64,000 nucleotides of DNA from Xiphias gladius (GCF_016859285.1 NC_053402.1:25484556-25548555); one strand, 5' to 3'. Shown: positions 39,547 through 51,430, counted from the stretch's first letter. Notes: generated by a model not told the origin, from the sequence alone. Program-made: numbers and translations.

Positions 39547-42500
39547 ATGACGATGGCGGAGGCGGTGGACCCAGATCTGTTCTCGGAGCAGGAGTTAACC
39601 TGCTCCATCTGTCTGGACCTGTTCAGTGAACCGGTCTCGACTCCCTGTGGACACAACTTCTGCCAGGTAACGTCCAGACACAAAACACCTGAGGCCCAGG
39701 TCACGGGCCTGATACTCGCAAGGGGCGGATACTCGTGTCTCAGTTAGACCTTCGCGCCTCTCGGAGACTCTCGCATCATGTCCTCAGCGCCGTTACTGGG
39801 AATCTGGGGGTTTTGATGACCTGAGGAGGAGTTTACAGTCTAAAGTTACACAGAAATTACAAAGGGCGACTTCTGGAGGCCAATAGTGAACCAGCGCATC
39901 ACAGTGAGTGTTAGAGCGGACTCGATAAAGCAGGTTTAGAAAACTCTGAACGGAGACGCTGGACCTGTGGCGATGCATTAAACAAACACCGGTGACACAT
40001 TTGAATTATTATAACATTGCCAGTTTTTATAGCATTTCCTTCAAAAGAGCAAACATGGTGAAAGATTTGATATTTACGAAATTAATAAAATGATCTGAGC
40101 TGCATGAATCTGTCCTCATACTGAACCTGATGAACCTCAATTAAACCGGGTTCATGTCAGCTTTAAGTTAAACCGGGTCGGTCCGCGACAGGTTGCAGTT
40201 AAACCGGGTCCGTGACAGATTTAAGTTAAACCGGGTCCGCGACAGGTTGCAGTTAAACCGGGTCCGTGACAGATTTAAGTTAAACCGGGTCCGCGACAGG
40301 TTGCAGTTAAACCGGGTCCGTGACAGATTTAAGTTAAACCGGGTCCGCGACAGGTTGCAGTTAAACCGGGTCCGTGACAGATTTAAGTTGAACCGGGTCC
40401 GTGACAGATTTAAGTTAAACCGGGTCCGCGACAGGTTGCAGTTAAACCGGGTCCGTGACAGATTTAAGTTAAACCGGGTCCGTGACAGGTTGGAGTTAAA
40501 CCGGGTCCGCGACAGGTTGCAGTTAAACCGGGTCCGTGACAGATTTAAGGTAAACCGGGTCCGCGACAAGTTGCAGTTAAACCGGGTCCGCGACAGATTT
40601 AAGTTAAACCGGGTCCGTGACAGGTTGGAGTTAAACCGGGTCCGCGACAGGTTGCAGTTAAACCGGGTCCGTGACAGATTTAAGGTAAACCGGGTCCGTG
40701 ACAGATTTAAGTTAAACCGGGTCCGTGACAGATTTAAGTTAAACCGGGTCCGCGACAGGTTGCAGTTAAACCGGGTCCGTGACAGGTTGGAGTTAAACCG
40801 GGTCCGCGACAGGTTGCAGTTAAACCGGGTCCGTGACAGATTTAAGGTAAACCGGGTCCGCGACAGGTTGCAGTTAAACCGGGTCCGTGACAGATTTAAG
40901 TTAAACCGGGTCCGCGACAGGTTGCAGTTAAACCGGGTCCGCGTCAGCTTTAAGTTAAACCGGGTCAGCGACAGGTTGCAGTTAAACCGGGTCAGCGACA
41001 GGTTGCAGTTAAACCGGGTCCGCGACAGATTTAAGTTAAACCGGGTCCGCGACAGATTGCAGTTAAACCGGGTCCGCGACAGATTTAAGTTAAACCGGGT
41101 CCGCGACAGGTTGCAGTTAAACCGGGTCCGCGACAGGTTGCAGTTAAACCGGGTCCGCGACAGGTTGCAGTTAAACCGGATCCATGACAGATTTAAGGTA
41201 AACCGGGTCTGCGACAGATTTAAGTTAAACCGGGTCCGCGACAGATTTAAGTTAAACCGGGTCCGCGACAGGTTGCAGTTAAACCGGGTCCGTGACAGTT
41301 TTAAGTTAAACCGGGTCCGCGACAGGTTGCAGTTAAACCGGATCCATGACAGATTTAAGGTAAACCGGGTCTGCGACAGGTTGCAGTTAAACCGGATCCG
41401 CGACAGATTTAAGTTGCACCTGCTGTCTGAACCTCCTTCTTCTTCTACTCTTTCTTTGCAGGCCTGTATCGGAGGCTACTGGGCCTCCAGTCCGGTCTGT
41501 ACCTGTCCTCTGTGTAAACGTCAGTTCAACGAACGTCCTCAGCTCAGCGTCAACAAAGTCTTCGCGCTCATCGCAGATAAATACAAACTGGCTCGTTACA
41601 GAGCCGCGGGGTTACCGATGCCGGTCGGTAACGGGACACCGATGATGCCGGGCGCCATGACAACGATCACGAACACCGGCAGCACCAATCCGTTTGTGAC
41701 GCCGCCGCCGGCGTCAAACGAGGAGGTGGTGTGGTGTGACATCTGCACAGGTGTTAAACAGCCTGCCGTCAGCTCGTGTCTCACCTGCACGGCCTCGTAC
41801 TGCACCGAGCATGTGCAGCCACATCAGACCACGCCCTTCTACTCCAAACACCCGCTGATGGACCCCCAGGAGGCCCTCAGGGGCCGCACCTGCTCCATAC
41901 ACCGCCGCCTGCTGGAGGTGCGTGGAAGTACACTGTCATCTTGATAAACAGGCCGTGGATACTGCAGTAATTTCGATGATGTTATTATTTGCAGTGTGAG
42001 TGAGTTTAGTTTAGATTTTCAGGGCGTCGAGGGTGTTGGTTTATCGAAGAATCCAGGTCCAGCCGCTCGAGTCAGTGGTTAAAAGTAAAACCCAGTAATA
42101 GATTATATATGAAATGACACCTACGTCGACCAACTCCACGTAAACAAATCTAAACAAGAAGCCTGCATTTAAAAGCTGACACATTACTGCACGTTAGAAA
42201 AGAAAAGAAATTATAGTCAAGGAGTCACTAAGGCAAATTGAGGAAGGCCATGATAATGTGGCTGAAAGCTTTGGAAGCAGTAAGTACTTCTGTCTCACTG
42301 TTGTTTCCGGGGTCAAGAATGAACCGTCACATTCAAATGTATATAAAGACAATAACATATTTAGAGTGTGTGTGTCTTTGCTTGTAGATTCAATTTAGAG
42401 GTGAAGTATTTTTCCGACCTGCTGGTGGCGCTAGGAGGAGGAGGAGGATTAATCCTCTGGGGAACATGAATCTAAACACGATCTTTCATAGTAGTCCATC

Positions 42501-45500
42501 GATAGTGACACGTTGGACAGAAAGTTGGACACAACGCTGTCCTCAGAGCCAAAAATCAGCCATGTCAATGATAACGCTGAACCAGCACGGTCTAAAAACA
42601 AACTGACCTTTTACCCCTCTGACTTCCTGATGTGTTTACCTGTGCAGGTGTACTGTCGGACATGTCAGCGTTGTATCTGTGCCATTTGTGTCCTGGAGGA
42701 ACATCGAACGCACAAAACTGTCTCTGTCCAGACCGAGAGAATCAGCAAACAGGTAGCGAGGACAGAAATGTGATCGTATTATGAGCATCCCGCAGGACTG
42801 GTCCGATGGGAAAACGGCTAAAGCCGCTTACCGTGTCATTCGGCCAATAAAACGGACCCGTGTTCGCCTGTGTGTTCAGAAACAGGTAGCGAGGACGGAG
42901 CAGGAGATCCTGAACCGGATCAGAGAGAGAGAGATTCACGTGACCGAGCTGAAGCGGAAACTGGACGGAGTCAAGGTCAGACATGTTTGAGCGGGAACTT
43001 TGGTCCGGTCACAGTCGGTCCCGTGTTCCTGCGCCTTGCTCATGGGCCCTTCTGCTGCTGCTAGTGTTCCAGGCCTGAGACGCGGCAGACTGTGACAGAT
43101 GGTGGTGATTGTGATGTTTTCTCAGAAGAGTGTGACGAGTTTTATGTGGCACTGCTTTTTCTGACGAACCCCCACAGACCCGAGCTAAAGTACCATCTGT
43201 CCTGTTCCACGTGCTAATTTGACCTGTTTTGAACTGTTATTTAACACTGTTAAGTATGTAAAAGTGCATTGTTGCGATGTTTTTAAAATAATTTCTGTGT
43301 TTGGGTCGCTGGTTTCCTCCTACCACCATTCAACCATTATCTTTAGCCCATTATTTCAACCCATATATTACTTTTAGCTATTTGTTTTAACTGTTTATCC
43401 ATTTCCAGTGCTTAGACAAATATCCGGGGACATGGAATTTTCTGGAGACAGCATCACATAGACTGGCTACATAGTTCAGATTAAATAAAGAAGCTGACGT
43501 GATGAAACCCTCGTGGTACCTCACGTTTGATTCAAACCCCCCAGACGAAAACAGATTTTAATCATCATTTCAATCATTTTAATGGGATTTTTGTTCCAGA
43601 ACTACGCAGATGGAGAGCAAGGTGAGGTTGAGCACCTGCTGGAAGAGGTGTCCAGTTCCCTGGACCGGATCCGGACTCAGGTGGTGGGCGGGATCCAGAA
43701 CCAGCTGGATGCCGTGATGTCAAAGGGGGAGGGGCTAGTGAGCCGTCTGGAGGTGGAGCTTAGCCAGCTGATGGAAAGGAGGGCCACGCTGGAGGTCCAG
43801 GCCATCAGTCAGGACCACATCGGCTTCCTTCAGGTGAGAACCGAACACCTGTCGACACAAAAAACGTTAAGCAAAAACAACATTTTAATCACACTTTAAC
43901 TTATAATAACGTGCTGTAATACTAGTGCTGACTGTACTGCAATGCAATGCTGTTTCCTTATTCTCATGTCTTCTAAATTGTTCATCAACTGGGGACTTTT
44001 GAGATTAGCTTTAGCCTCAGTCTGTTAGCTTTAGCCTTACAATGTTAGCTTTAGCCTTACAATGTTAGCTTTAGCCTTACAATGTTAGCTTTAGCCTTAC
44101 AATGTTAACTTTAGCCTCAGTCTGTTAGCATAATAACATGTATGAAACCAGAACCAGCTTTTTTTTTCAACCAACTCATGGAGCTGACGTTAGCTTAATT
44201 AGCTAGCTTGCTAGAGCTACAGTTAAAGTTATGGCAGCAATGGTTGCTATCTACAAATTAGGAGCTGCTTTTGATTAGAATCTACTGTTTCAGTAATGAC
44301 TACAGCAGAGTCTGGAATCACTCCCCGTTTAATACGCAGTGCGCTTTATTTACTGTCCACCATTTTGCTTCTGAATTCTGAATGTGTAAATGTATCCACC
44401 GTAGCAAGTTAAGGTCCAACATGTACACTACTCTCTGCTAACAATCCCATAATACAATGCAGGGCATTTTATAGATACGATGATTAGCGTGTAACGAGTC
44501 CACAGCCACCAGGAGTGAAGAACAGACCACTGTCCACTCCTTTACGCCTCCTCCGCTCTCCTCAGACTTTTGAGGAGGCCACAGCTCCCCTGGCTGAGGA
44601 TCAGCAGAACGAGGTGGACGAGGACTCCGAGTTTTCCCTCCACTTCCAGCTGGGGGAGGTGAAGAGCTCTCTGACTGAGGTGAAGGACAAGATGGACGAC
44701 ATCAGGATGGGGGAGGTCCGGTCCAGAGGATCCAGGGGCTCCAGTGAGTTTACATCAGTTAGTAATCATCTCCTCCATGGAGGTTCTGTTTTCCCCCCAG
44801 TTCGTCTGTTGGTTCGTTTAACAGGATTACACTAAAACTACTGAACAAATTTGCACTGAACTTGGTGGAGGCCCGTTTACATTTTGGGGCAGATCCAGAT
44901 CCTTCACTGTGAATTTAATTTTTTTCTCTGAAGTCTGTTGTATGTTGTTTGACATTGGCCTTGCGCTCTCTGCCCTCCTAGTTTAAATGTGTGTCGGTGG
45001 CTGTTAGAGCTGACGCTTAGTGTAATATCTTCTTGTAGGGTCAGCTAGACTTGATTTACACAGATATGAAAGGATAAAAGTTGATTGTACTAGTGAGTCC
45101 TGGTTATGCAGTAGTTTTTGATTGAATTCTGGTTCAAATAGAAAAATCTGGGATTGGGGAATGGGATTTTTAAGGCACCAAAAAAAGTAAATAAAACAAA
45201 AAAACAAAAACAAATTATATTTGGTGAAAAGAAGAAACAAAACGAAGAAAATTTAATTTCAAATGAAACCGTGTGAGTGTTTCAACCCAAACGTCCCCTG
45301 AGCTCAGTGCTGATATTTTATTAACTCTATCGTGTCAAGGGTTGGAATCTGGAGACCAGTAAGATAACGTTTCAGTGAGATGAGACGTCCGTCTGCTCTG
45401 TGTTTCAGTCTCGTCCGGCGATCTGATGGCGGCTGAGAGCGTGCTCAGCCTGAGAGGAAGCAGTGCCAATCTCCGGAAGAGTCAGTGGTCCCTGAGAGGT

Positions 45501-46573
45501 GAGGCCCCGATCCCAACATCAGCTGCTGCCGGGTTTACAGGGAACCTGCAGTAACGCTGGGGTGTTGTTGAGGCGTGCGATGCAGCTGGTCCGCAGCTGG
45601 TCCAGTGTCAGTCACTTTGAAAACAGACAGACACACACACTGTTTCAGCAGTGAGGACTTTTAAAGTGAAAAGACTCACTGTGGCTTCCTGTCCCCCTTT
45701 AGACCTGAAGAAGATCAGACCGGTCTCAGGTTTGTGTCGGACTGACTCACTTTCTTTTTCTCTTATAGTAAATTCTAAACATATTTGTGATATTTTTTGT
45801 GTATCATGGTGAAAATCAGTTTATTCTGTTGTAGGACATAAAAAAGCTCGAGTCTACATGGGTGAGTTTTTTTTATTTTTTATTCTTGTTTCATTATTAC
45901 AGGTGGTTATTTAAAAAAACGTTGCCTGTCTCCACTTTCACCCACTGGAGTGAGGGTTTTTAAATCATTATTACTATTATCATTAAGCTTCATTAGTCAG
46001 ACAGAATAACAACAAGAACTCTAAATATTAAACTGTAAATTAAATGATAGCACGACAACAAGTTAAACAACGTAAACATAAAATTTACCTGTAGCTTGAG
46101 CTGAATACTAACTGAAGCTGGCTAACATGCTAGAGTTAGCATTCATTTTTCAATTGGTTATCATTATAAATTAGTCTTGTTTCATTTTTTGCACAAAATG
46201 CTAACATGCTACTGTTAGCGTGCTAACAAGCAAAAACAGCAAACGTTAAAGGTGTATGTATGTTAGCCTGCTAATATTAGCACTCGACTCTAAGGACGGC
46301 CAAGCTAATATGCTGTTAGCAGTTAGCTTTGAGTGCCGCCCCCCCCAGGACAAGCTGTACGTGTGTTTTTGTTAATTTCCGCGTGGTTTCCAGAGGACGT
46401 GACGTTGAACCCGGTGACGGCGTATCCCTTCCTGATCCTGTCTGAAGACAGGAAGCAGGTAAAGCGAGGAGAGAAGCTGCAGTTCTACAGAAACAGTTCG
46501 CACAGGTTCGACGTGTGGTCCTGTGTCAGCGCTAAAGAGGGATTCGACTCAGGAAGGCACTACTGGGAGGTCA

Positions 46574-46610
<37 letters not shown>

Positions 46611-47350
46611 ACTCTGTGGTCCAGGGCAGAGGGGGAAATGTAACCTCTGCTGTGTGTGGTCTCACCCGTGTCAGGTGTTTGTTGGGGAGAATAAGGACTG
46701 GAAGCTGGGTGTGCTCAGCGAGTCGGCTCAGAGGAAAGGTCTGTTCGACATGAGTCCTTCTAACGGATACTACGCCATCTGGTGGAGCGGCAGCCAGCTG
46801 AGAGCGCTCACTGCCCCGCCGCTTACCAAGGTCCGACCAGTCGCTGCAGTCACAGCTCTAAAGCAGTGGCCGTTTGAGCCAAAATGAAGGGATACTAGAT
46901 CCGATTTAGGATTCAACATTTTTATTTTTGTCATTTTGTACATTTTATCTATTTTTTCTTTTGCCGGTGTAAATGTTCTTCCATAAACCTGGATTTTTGC
47001 TGACTTTAGTTTGTTTGTTGTTGGTCCCTGTGTTCAAAAGTGATAACCCGATTCTATTTACAGTACATTAGCTCATCGTGTCTTGACTGTGTTTCTGTGC
47101 ATCCTGTTCCTAATCTCCGTTTACGTTGCTATCCGTCCTGCAGGTGAAGAGTCCTCAGAAGCTGCGTCAGGTGGGCGTCTTCCTGGACGTGGACGAGGGT
47201 CAGGTGTCCTTCTATAACGTGAAGTCGGGCTCAGAGATCTACAGCTTCAGCGGATCCTCCGAGTTCACCGAGAGGATGTTTCCTCTGCTGGGAACTGGAG
47301 ACAAAGAGGTGCCCCTGGTCCTCATGACCACACAGCACCAGCTGGCCTGA
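39547..47350 (+). CDS. TRIM-family (RBCC/PRY-SPRY) E3 ubiquitin ligase, 12 exons, 623 aa
   Basis: Exons: 39547-39666, 41462-41917, 42648-42752, 42880-42975, 43600-43833, 44566-44743, 45409-45498, 45703-45729, 45835-45861, 46394-46569, 46675-46830, 47144-47350 (1872 nt, phases consistent, TGA end). RING C3HC4: Cys19, Cys22, Cys34, His36, Cys39, Cys42, Cys55, Cys58 ([21 protein letters not shown]). B-box 1 starts [17 protein letters not shown]-box 2 spans [20 protein letters not shown] and then [11 protein letters not shown]. Exons 3-6 are coiled coil, with the 96-nt and 234-nt exon sizes usual in TRIM genes. PRY-SPRY from residue about 445 has [20 protein letters not shown] and [13 protein letters not shown]. 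Such proteins ubiquitinate targets in the cytosol, often in innate immunity; this is family knowledge, and the substrate is unknown. It resembles fish TRIM25/TRIM47-type or bloodthirsty-type members, but I cannot assign an ortholog. The acceptor before exon 1 is a run of CAG repeats. Confidence 0.9.
40139..41414. repeat. 27-bp minisatellite, about 47 units, in TRIM intron 1
   Basis: The unit is GTTAAACCGGGTCCG, then C/TGACAG, then either GTTGCA or ATTTAA. The two sub-types largely alternate. The unit length is a multiple of three with no stop in one frame of each strand, so long spurious open frames run along the whole array. Units are CpG-rich (CCGGG, CCGCG). It lies within the intron that splits the RING domain and ends about 45 bp before the exon 2 acceptor. 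Confidence 0.97.
41918..42647. other. TRIM intron 2
   Basis: No element recognised with confidence. Short GAGGAGGAGG run near 42436. Confidence 0.5.
44023..44125. repeat. 20-bp tandem repeat, about 5 units, in TRIM intron 5
   Basis: The unit AATGTTAGCTTTAGCCTTAC is repeated with near-perfect identity. A GCTAA-rich tract is common in this genome. Confidence 0.95.
44755..44930 (-). mobile_element. Family C repeat fragment (reverse orientation)
   Basis: Phrases AGGATTACACTAAAACTACTG, CACTGAACTTGGTGGAGG, TTACATTTTGGGGCAGATCC and AGATCC are the reverse complement of the block at 48.31-48.70 kb. They match a repeat I recognise from many teleost genomes. It lies in TRIM intron 6. Confidence 0.7.
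44931..46393. other. TRIM introns around exons 7-9
   Basis: Introns on either side of three short exons. The intron before exon 10 contains repeated GCTAACATGCTA-type phrases (46120-46330) typical of low-complexity fish intron DNA. Confidence 0.5.
46575..46606. repeat. CA microsatellite just inside TRIM intron 10
   Basis: (CA)n starting five bases after the donor of the first PRY-SPRY exon. The intron is only 105 bp. Confidence 0.95.
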
Positions 47351-47496
47351 GGGACCGGGGACCAGAGACAAGAGGGTGATACCCGAGAGAGAAAGAAGAG
47401 ATGATCGGGAAATAATCAATGAGGGAGGAAAAAAGAGCTGGGGGATGCGGAGGTGTGCAGCTCGCACGTCGGGACAGAAACTGTATCTCCCTACAC

Positions 47497-47502
47497 ATTA
47501 AA
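47497..47502 (+). promoter_or_regulatory. Probable polyadenylation signal of the TRIM gene
   Basis: ATTAAA about 150 bp after the stop codon, the first acceptable signal downstream, followed by a TTTGGTTTGTTT T/G-rich element. Confidence 0.5.
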
Positions 47503-47721
47503 CCGACTTTGGTTTGTTTACACACGTGACAGAAATGGAAACATGCAGCAGTGTATTATTGCCACCATGACAAAAAATTAAAAAAACTTTCTTCAGTTTA
47601 TTATGTTGAAAAAAGTGTCTTTGTACCAAGATCCAAAATATTTTTCAGGTTAGAACAAGAAACGTCTCATTTTAAAAGGATGCCTTCATTTTTTTTATAA
47701 CAAAGTTTTGTGATATAAAAC

Positions 47722-48012
47722 ATAGGGCTGCACTTAACGGTTATTTTCATTATCGATTAACCCGTCCATTAATTGACTGATCAATTTTTTTATCGTCAAA
47801 AATGCCTGTTATAATTCCCACAGCCTAAGTTGGTGTCTTCAAGTGTCTTGTTTTGCTGACCAACGGTCAGAAACTCAAAAATACTCTATTTACTATCATG
47901 AAAGACAGAGAAAAGGATCAAATCCTCACGTTTGAGAAGCTTCAACCATGACATTTATGGTACTTTTGCTTCAAAAAAAAACATTTCAACGATTATCAAA
48001 ACAGTTGCTGTC
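47722..48012 (+). mobile_element. Family B element, near complete
   Basis: It starts TAGGGCTGCACTTAACGGTT and contains TTTTCATTATCGATTAACC, TGGTGTCTTCAAGTGTCTTG, TTTGCTGACCAACGGTCAG, TTTACTATCATGAAAGACAG and AACGATTATCAAAACAG. This is the family's typical order. Its 3' terminus is truncated. Confidence 0.75.
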
Positions 48013-48309
48013 ACTTGTTAAAATGAATGTAAATGTGGTGATGATGATGAGAAATAAATGTAACATTAAAAATACCTTGACAGAACATGAAAACATTCCT
48101 GTTAAACAGGCAAATGTTTTTTGTTATGGTGGCTGTAAAACGTTTGTATCCATAGAGCTGAGCCCCTGCGGAAGCCCATTTATACCAGGTAAAGAAGAAA
48201 AAATAATGAAAGCTAAAAATAAAAATACTCATGCTGTGATGATATGACTCAGGTTGAAATGCTTGGACTTCATCAATCAAAAACGTCAAAATTATGGCTG
48301 TTTAGGTGG

Positions 48310-48700
48310 GAACTAGACTGACAGTAGAGCGCAGACCTCCGTCAAGGCCAAACAATCCCACACGTCTGTCAAGCTCCACCAGATCTGGATTATTATCTGG
48401 ATCTGCACCAAACTCTACGAACTCAGATCTCAACGCCATAAATATGTCTGGTTTTTCTTACGTCAAGAGCCGCACATTATTTTCTGAGAAATTGATGGAA
48501 AAGTCAAAAAAATGCCTTCTCTCGCAGTGTCAAGGGAAGCGATTTAAAAAAAATAAATAAATAAAAAAATATTCCTGCATCCGCACCAAAATGTAACGGG
48601 TTCTTCCCTGGACCACGATCCATCCCTCCACCGGGTTCGGTAGTTTTTGCGTAATCCTGCTGACTGACAGACAAAGCTGAAAACAACCGCCTTGCTGGAG
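48310..48700 (+). mobile_element. Family C repeat
   Basis: AGCGCAGACCTCCGTCAAGG, CATCCGCACCAAAATGTAACGG, GGGTTCTTCCCTGGACCACG and TAGTTTTTGCGTAATCCTGC, followed by GACTGACAGACAAA, are hallmarks of a widespread teleost repeat. It has no coding capacity, and a poly(A)-rich internal stretch lies near 48545-48570. Confidence 0.75.
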
Positions 48701-48719
48701 GTAGCCTTTGGATTTTATT

Positions 48720-49250
48720 GTGAAATGTCACGTTAATATGTCAAATTTGAGGTGAAAAGTAAAAATGAGGAAATATTACATGAGAACTATGAGAAGTGCT
48801 TGAGAAACTTTTTTACGTGACAGTCTTAGATGGTACGTCATAATTAATCTGAAAGCCAAAACTTTGGCTTTTTATTCTGAACAATGAGGAACTTCTTGGG
48901 ACACTTCAGTCAGAACATTTGACATTTCACACTATGAGACAGTAAAATTTGTAGTTAGTCAACATGTTGACTTAGTATCTCAAAAATAATGACATAAGTC
49001 AAGTGATATCTTTTTAAGTGAGAATCATGGGATGGTAGGTCAAAAATGTTTACATCAAAATCTGAAATAGTTCTAAACTATGTCATAGTTCACCTCAGAG
49101 GCAAAAATATGGCTTTTTAATACAAAACCAAAATTACGACGCCATTGGTAAACATTTGCACTGCCTAAGCCAAAACTGTCAGATACATGTTAGAAATGTT
49201 TATATAAAATGAGATTGTGAGCAAAATTAGAGAGTCAAAATGTCTACTTA
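48720..49250. repeat. Degenerate GTCAAAA/TGAGAA-type array
   Basis: Imperfect reiterations (AAGTCAAGTGATATC, GTCAAAAATGTTTACATC, GCCAAAACTTTGGCTTTT) with the loose style of the arrays at 24.8 and 33.9 kb. Low confidence in its extent. Confidence 0.4.
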
Positions 49251-50640
49251 TTGTCTAATAATCTTAATTTACTCTTACTATTATTTTCATCATTTCTTTT
49301 GGCTTCTTTGGCTCTAATATGCTTCCGTAGATTTTCCGTCAGTCAGTCAGTTTGACCACAGCGGCATCTAGTGGACATCGGGGGAACTGCAGATGCATTA
49401 ACAACTGTGCCTTTACCATCAGTGACTGAGAACCTGAAACATACAAAGACGAAAAACATCTGTTTGCAGATGAGTGTTGATGGATTAAACACACGATGTC
49501 GCCGTGGGAAGTTGTACCGAGCATCACTCTATATTTTTACAGTGTGTAGAATGATAGATAACAGGAAGTAAAAGCAGTAAAACTAAAGCTGTTAAATAAG
49601 CACAAAGAATAAAAAAACTATGCAATGCTATTTATTTACATACATTTATATTAACCCAACAAATAACACATTATAATGAAAGTTGTGTCCAGGTCTTCCA
49701 TAAGTGGAATAAATGAATTAGTAATTTGGCCTAAATTTGTTTTATTAACACCTTTTTTAACTCTGAAAACTATGTTTCGTTTCACTGAGACTGACGAAAT
49801 GTTCACAACAACAAAAGTACCCGTCATAGGTGTAGAGATGTCGTCTTTTCTTCAGCTGCTGTTAGTGAACCTGCTACAAACACTGAAAAAGGTGAAACGA
49901 GACAGAATTTAGGAAAACAAATCCCCATGCCTGGAGTCGTGGCGCCCCCAGCAGGTTAAATGTGTCAATGCAGGATTTAAGATGCTGCCTGTGATGTTTT
50001 ACACGTTATGGAGTCTAACACTTTAATGGACTGGGGCCTCCTCCAAAAACCATCAGACTCGGCGCGGGGAAAATTACATGTTGAACGGAAGAAAACACGT
50101 TTAAAGTCAAACTAAGTGACAAACTGTCTGTTTTGTTTTGCTCCGCTGCTGCTACAGTTAACATCACACCAACGCCACATCCTGGTAAACTAGAAAGTGA
50201 TCTAAGGTCACCGGACACCCAACGTGACCCCGGTACCCGCTGTCCGATTTACCGGTCGGGATGAGGTGATGGGACAAAACAATACTGAGCTACTTGCTCT
50301 GTGAAACATAGCAAAGCTAAAGTTTTACACACCTGTCGAGCAGAAACAGCACCCGTACATCCGTCCTCATGTCTCTCAGCTCTCTGAGGACTGTCCACCG
50401 TTGGAAAACCGGGCCGATGGTAGCGTGGGTCTTTGCTCTCACCTGATCAGAGCAGTTCTTTTTCAGTTTTTGTTCCTCTGCCCCCCTTTCCCCCATCTCC
50501 CCTCTTCTTCTTCTTCTTCCCCTGGTCCTGTTGCTGATTGGCTGGAACGGTGTTGTGTGGCTCGGTCCGAGCCACTTTGTTCCCCATTTACAGAGTCGGG
50601 CCGTGTTTAGAATCACGGACTGTTTCTTTAAAAGAAACCA
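49251..50640. other. Intergenic sequence without recognised genes
   Basis: A short phrase GCGGCATCTAGTGGACATC (49361-49379) resembles a common fish repeat end. GGCGCCCCCAGCAGG near 49942 is CTCF-like on the minus strand. No gene is supported. Confidence 0.45.
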
Positions 50641-50649
50641 GTACGTTTA

Positions 50650-50810
50650 GGGCTGTGGTCAACCGGAGAAATCGTAGCTGCTCTTCAACCAATCGATCGG
50701 TCGCAGGGGAAAGATGGACCAAAGGGGCCACGGAGCTCTGAGTGAGCCTCATTGGACCAAACGAATTAGAGCAGACAAGGCTGGTATTTGCAGAATAAGA
50801 GTTCAACCTC
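50650..50810 (+). mobile_element. Family D repeat fragment (AGGGCTGTAGTCAAC type)
   Basis: AGGGCTGTGGTCAACCGG, AAATCGTAGCTGCTCTTCAA, CCAATCGATCGGTCGCAG and AAGGCTGGTATTTGCAGAAT match the 57.13-57.30 kb stretch of the nested insertion in ube2m intron 2. Only the left part is present here. Confidence 0.65.
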
Positions 50811-50849
50811 ATTATTTTATACTGGAATGATAACAGACCAGGAACCGAC

Positions 50850-51430
50850 CAACGCGCACCCGCTCATTTTCATAGGATTCCCGAAAACAGAAGCACGTCA
50901 CCTGATCCCAGCGAAGATCTTCCGAGGAACCTTCGCTCGAAGCCTCAAACATTCAGCAGGAAAGCTGACGGAGCTTCTTCACGCAGACCCGGTATCCTGC
51001 CGCTTCTGTTTCCGGCGGACCGTTGCCCCGAAGAGGAGGCTCCGCCGGGAGCTTTCACTTTACCGGTCGATCTGCGTTCTGTGGACACAAGGGGCGTCGG
51101 GGCTCAGCCTTGGGGACAGGGCGAGGAGCTCGGAGTCGAGCCGCGGCTCCTCCCCGTCGAACGGAGCGGGACGACCGGACTCCCTTGGTCGACCTGCCGC
51201 CGCTGCGACCCGACTCCGGATAAGTGGCTGGAGACGGACGGACGTGACAGAAATGACACGGACCGGCTCCACCGGCGGTTTGTCCGCTGTTCGGGCGTGT
51301 GACACCAGTCAGGAGCCTGTGATCTACCCGAGATGCGGACGGACCGGGGAACCGTTAGCGGAAGGTAGCGGACACGCCCACCACTCGACGGTGGACGGAC
51401 TTTACCGAAGCGTAAACAGGAAGTGATTTT
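50850..51430. promoter_or_regulatory. Orphan CpG-rich island
   Basis: About 550 bp dense in CpG (for example GGCGGACCG, CGTCGGGG, GAGTCGAGCCGCGG) between the convergent TRIM and ube2m 3' ends. A 212-codon plus-strand open frame (50788-51426) crosses it, as do two minus-strand frames, but none has a recognised domain. It could be an unannotated promoter or a CpG-rich repeat. Confidence 0.3.

Noticed and set aside
40139-41414. CRISPR-like array
   Set aside because: The units are contiguous, with no unique spacers, and they lie in an intron of a vertebrate gene.
40193-41944. 583-codon open frame of [18 protein letters not shown] repeats running into the RING exon
   Set aside because: It is produced by the 27-bp minisatellite having a unit length divisible by three. 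I saw no in-frame ATG at its start, only a TTG. The exon 2 part is properly joined to exon 1 by a good TTTGCAG acceptor. The minus-strand frame 40168-40569 is the same artefact.
39547-47350. TRIM28 identity based on the neighbouring ube2m
   Set aside because: The protein ends in PRY-SPRY and has no PHD finger or bromodomain.
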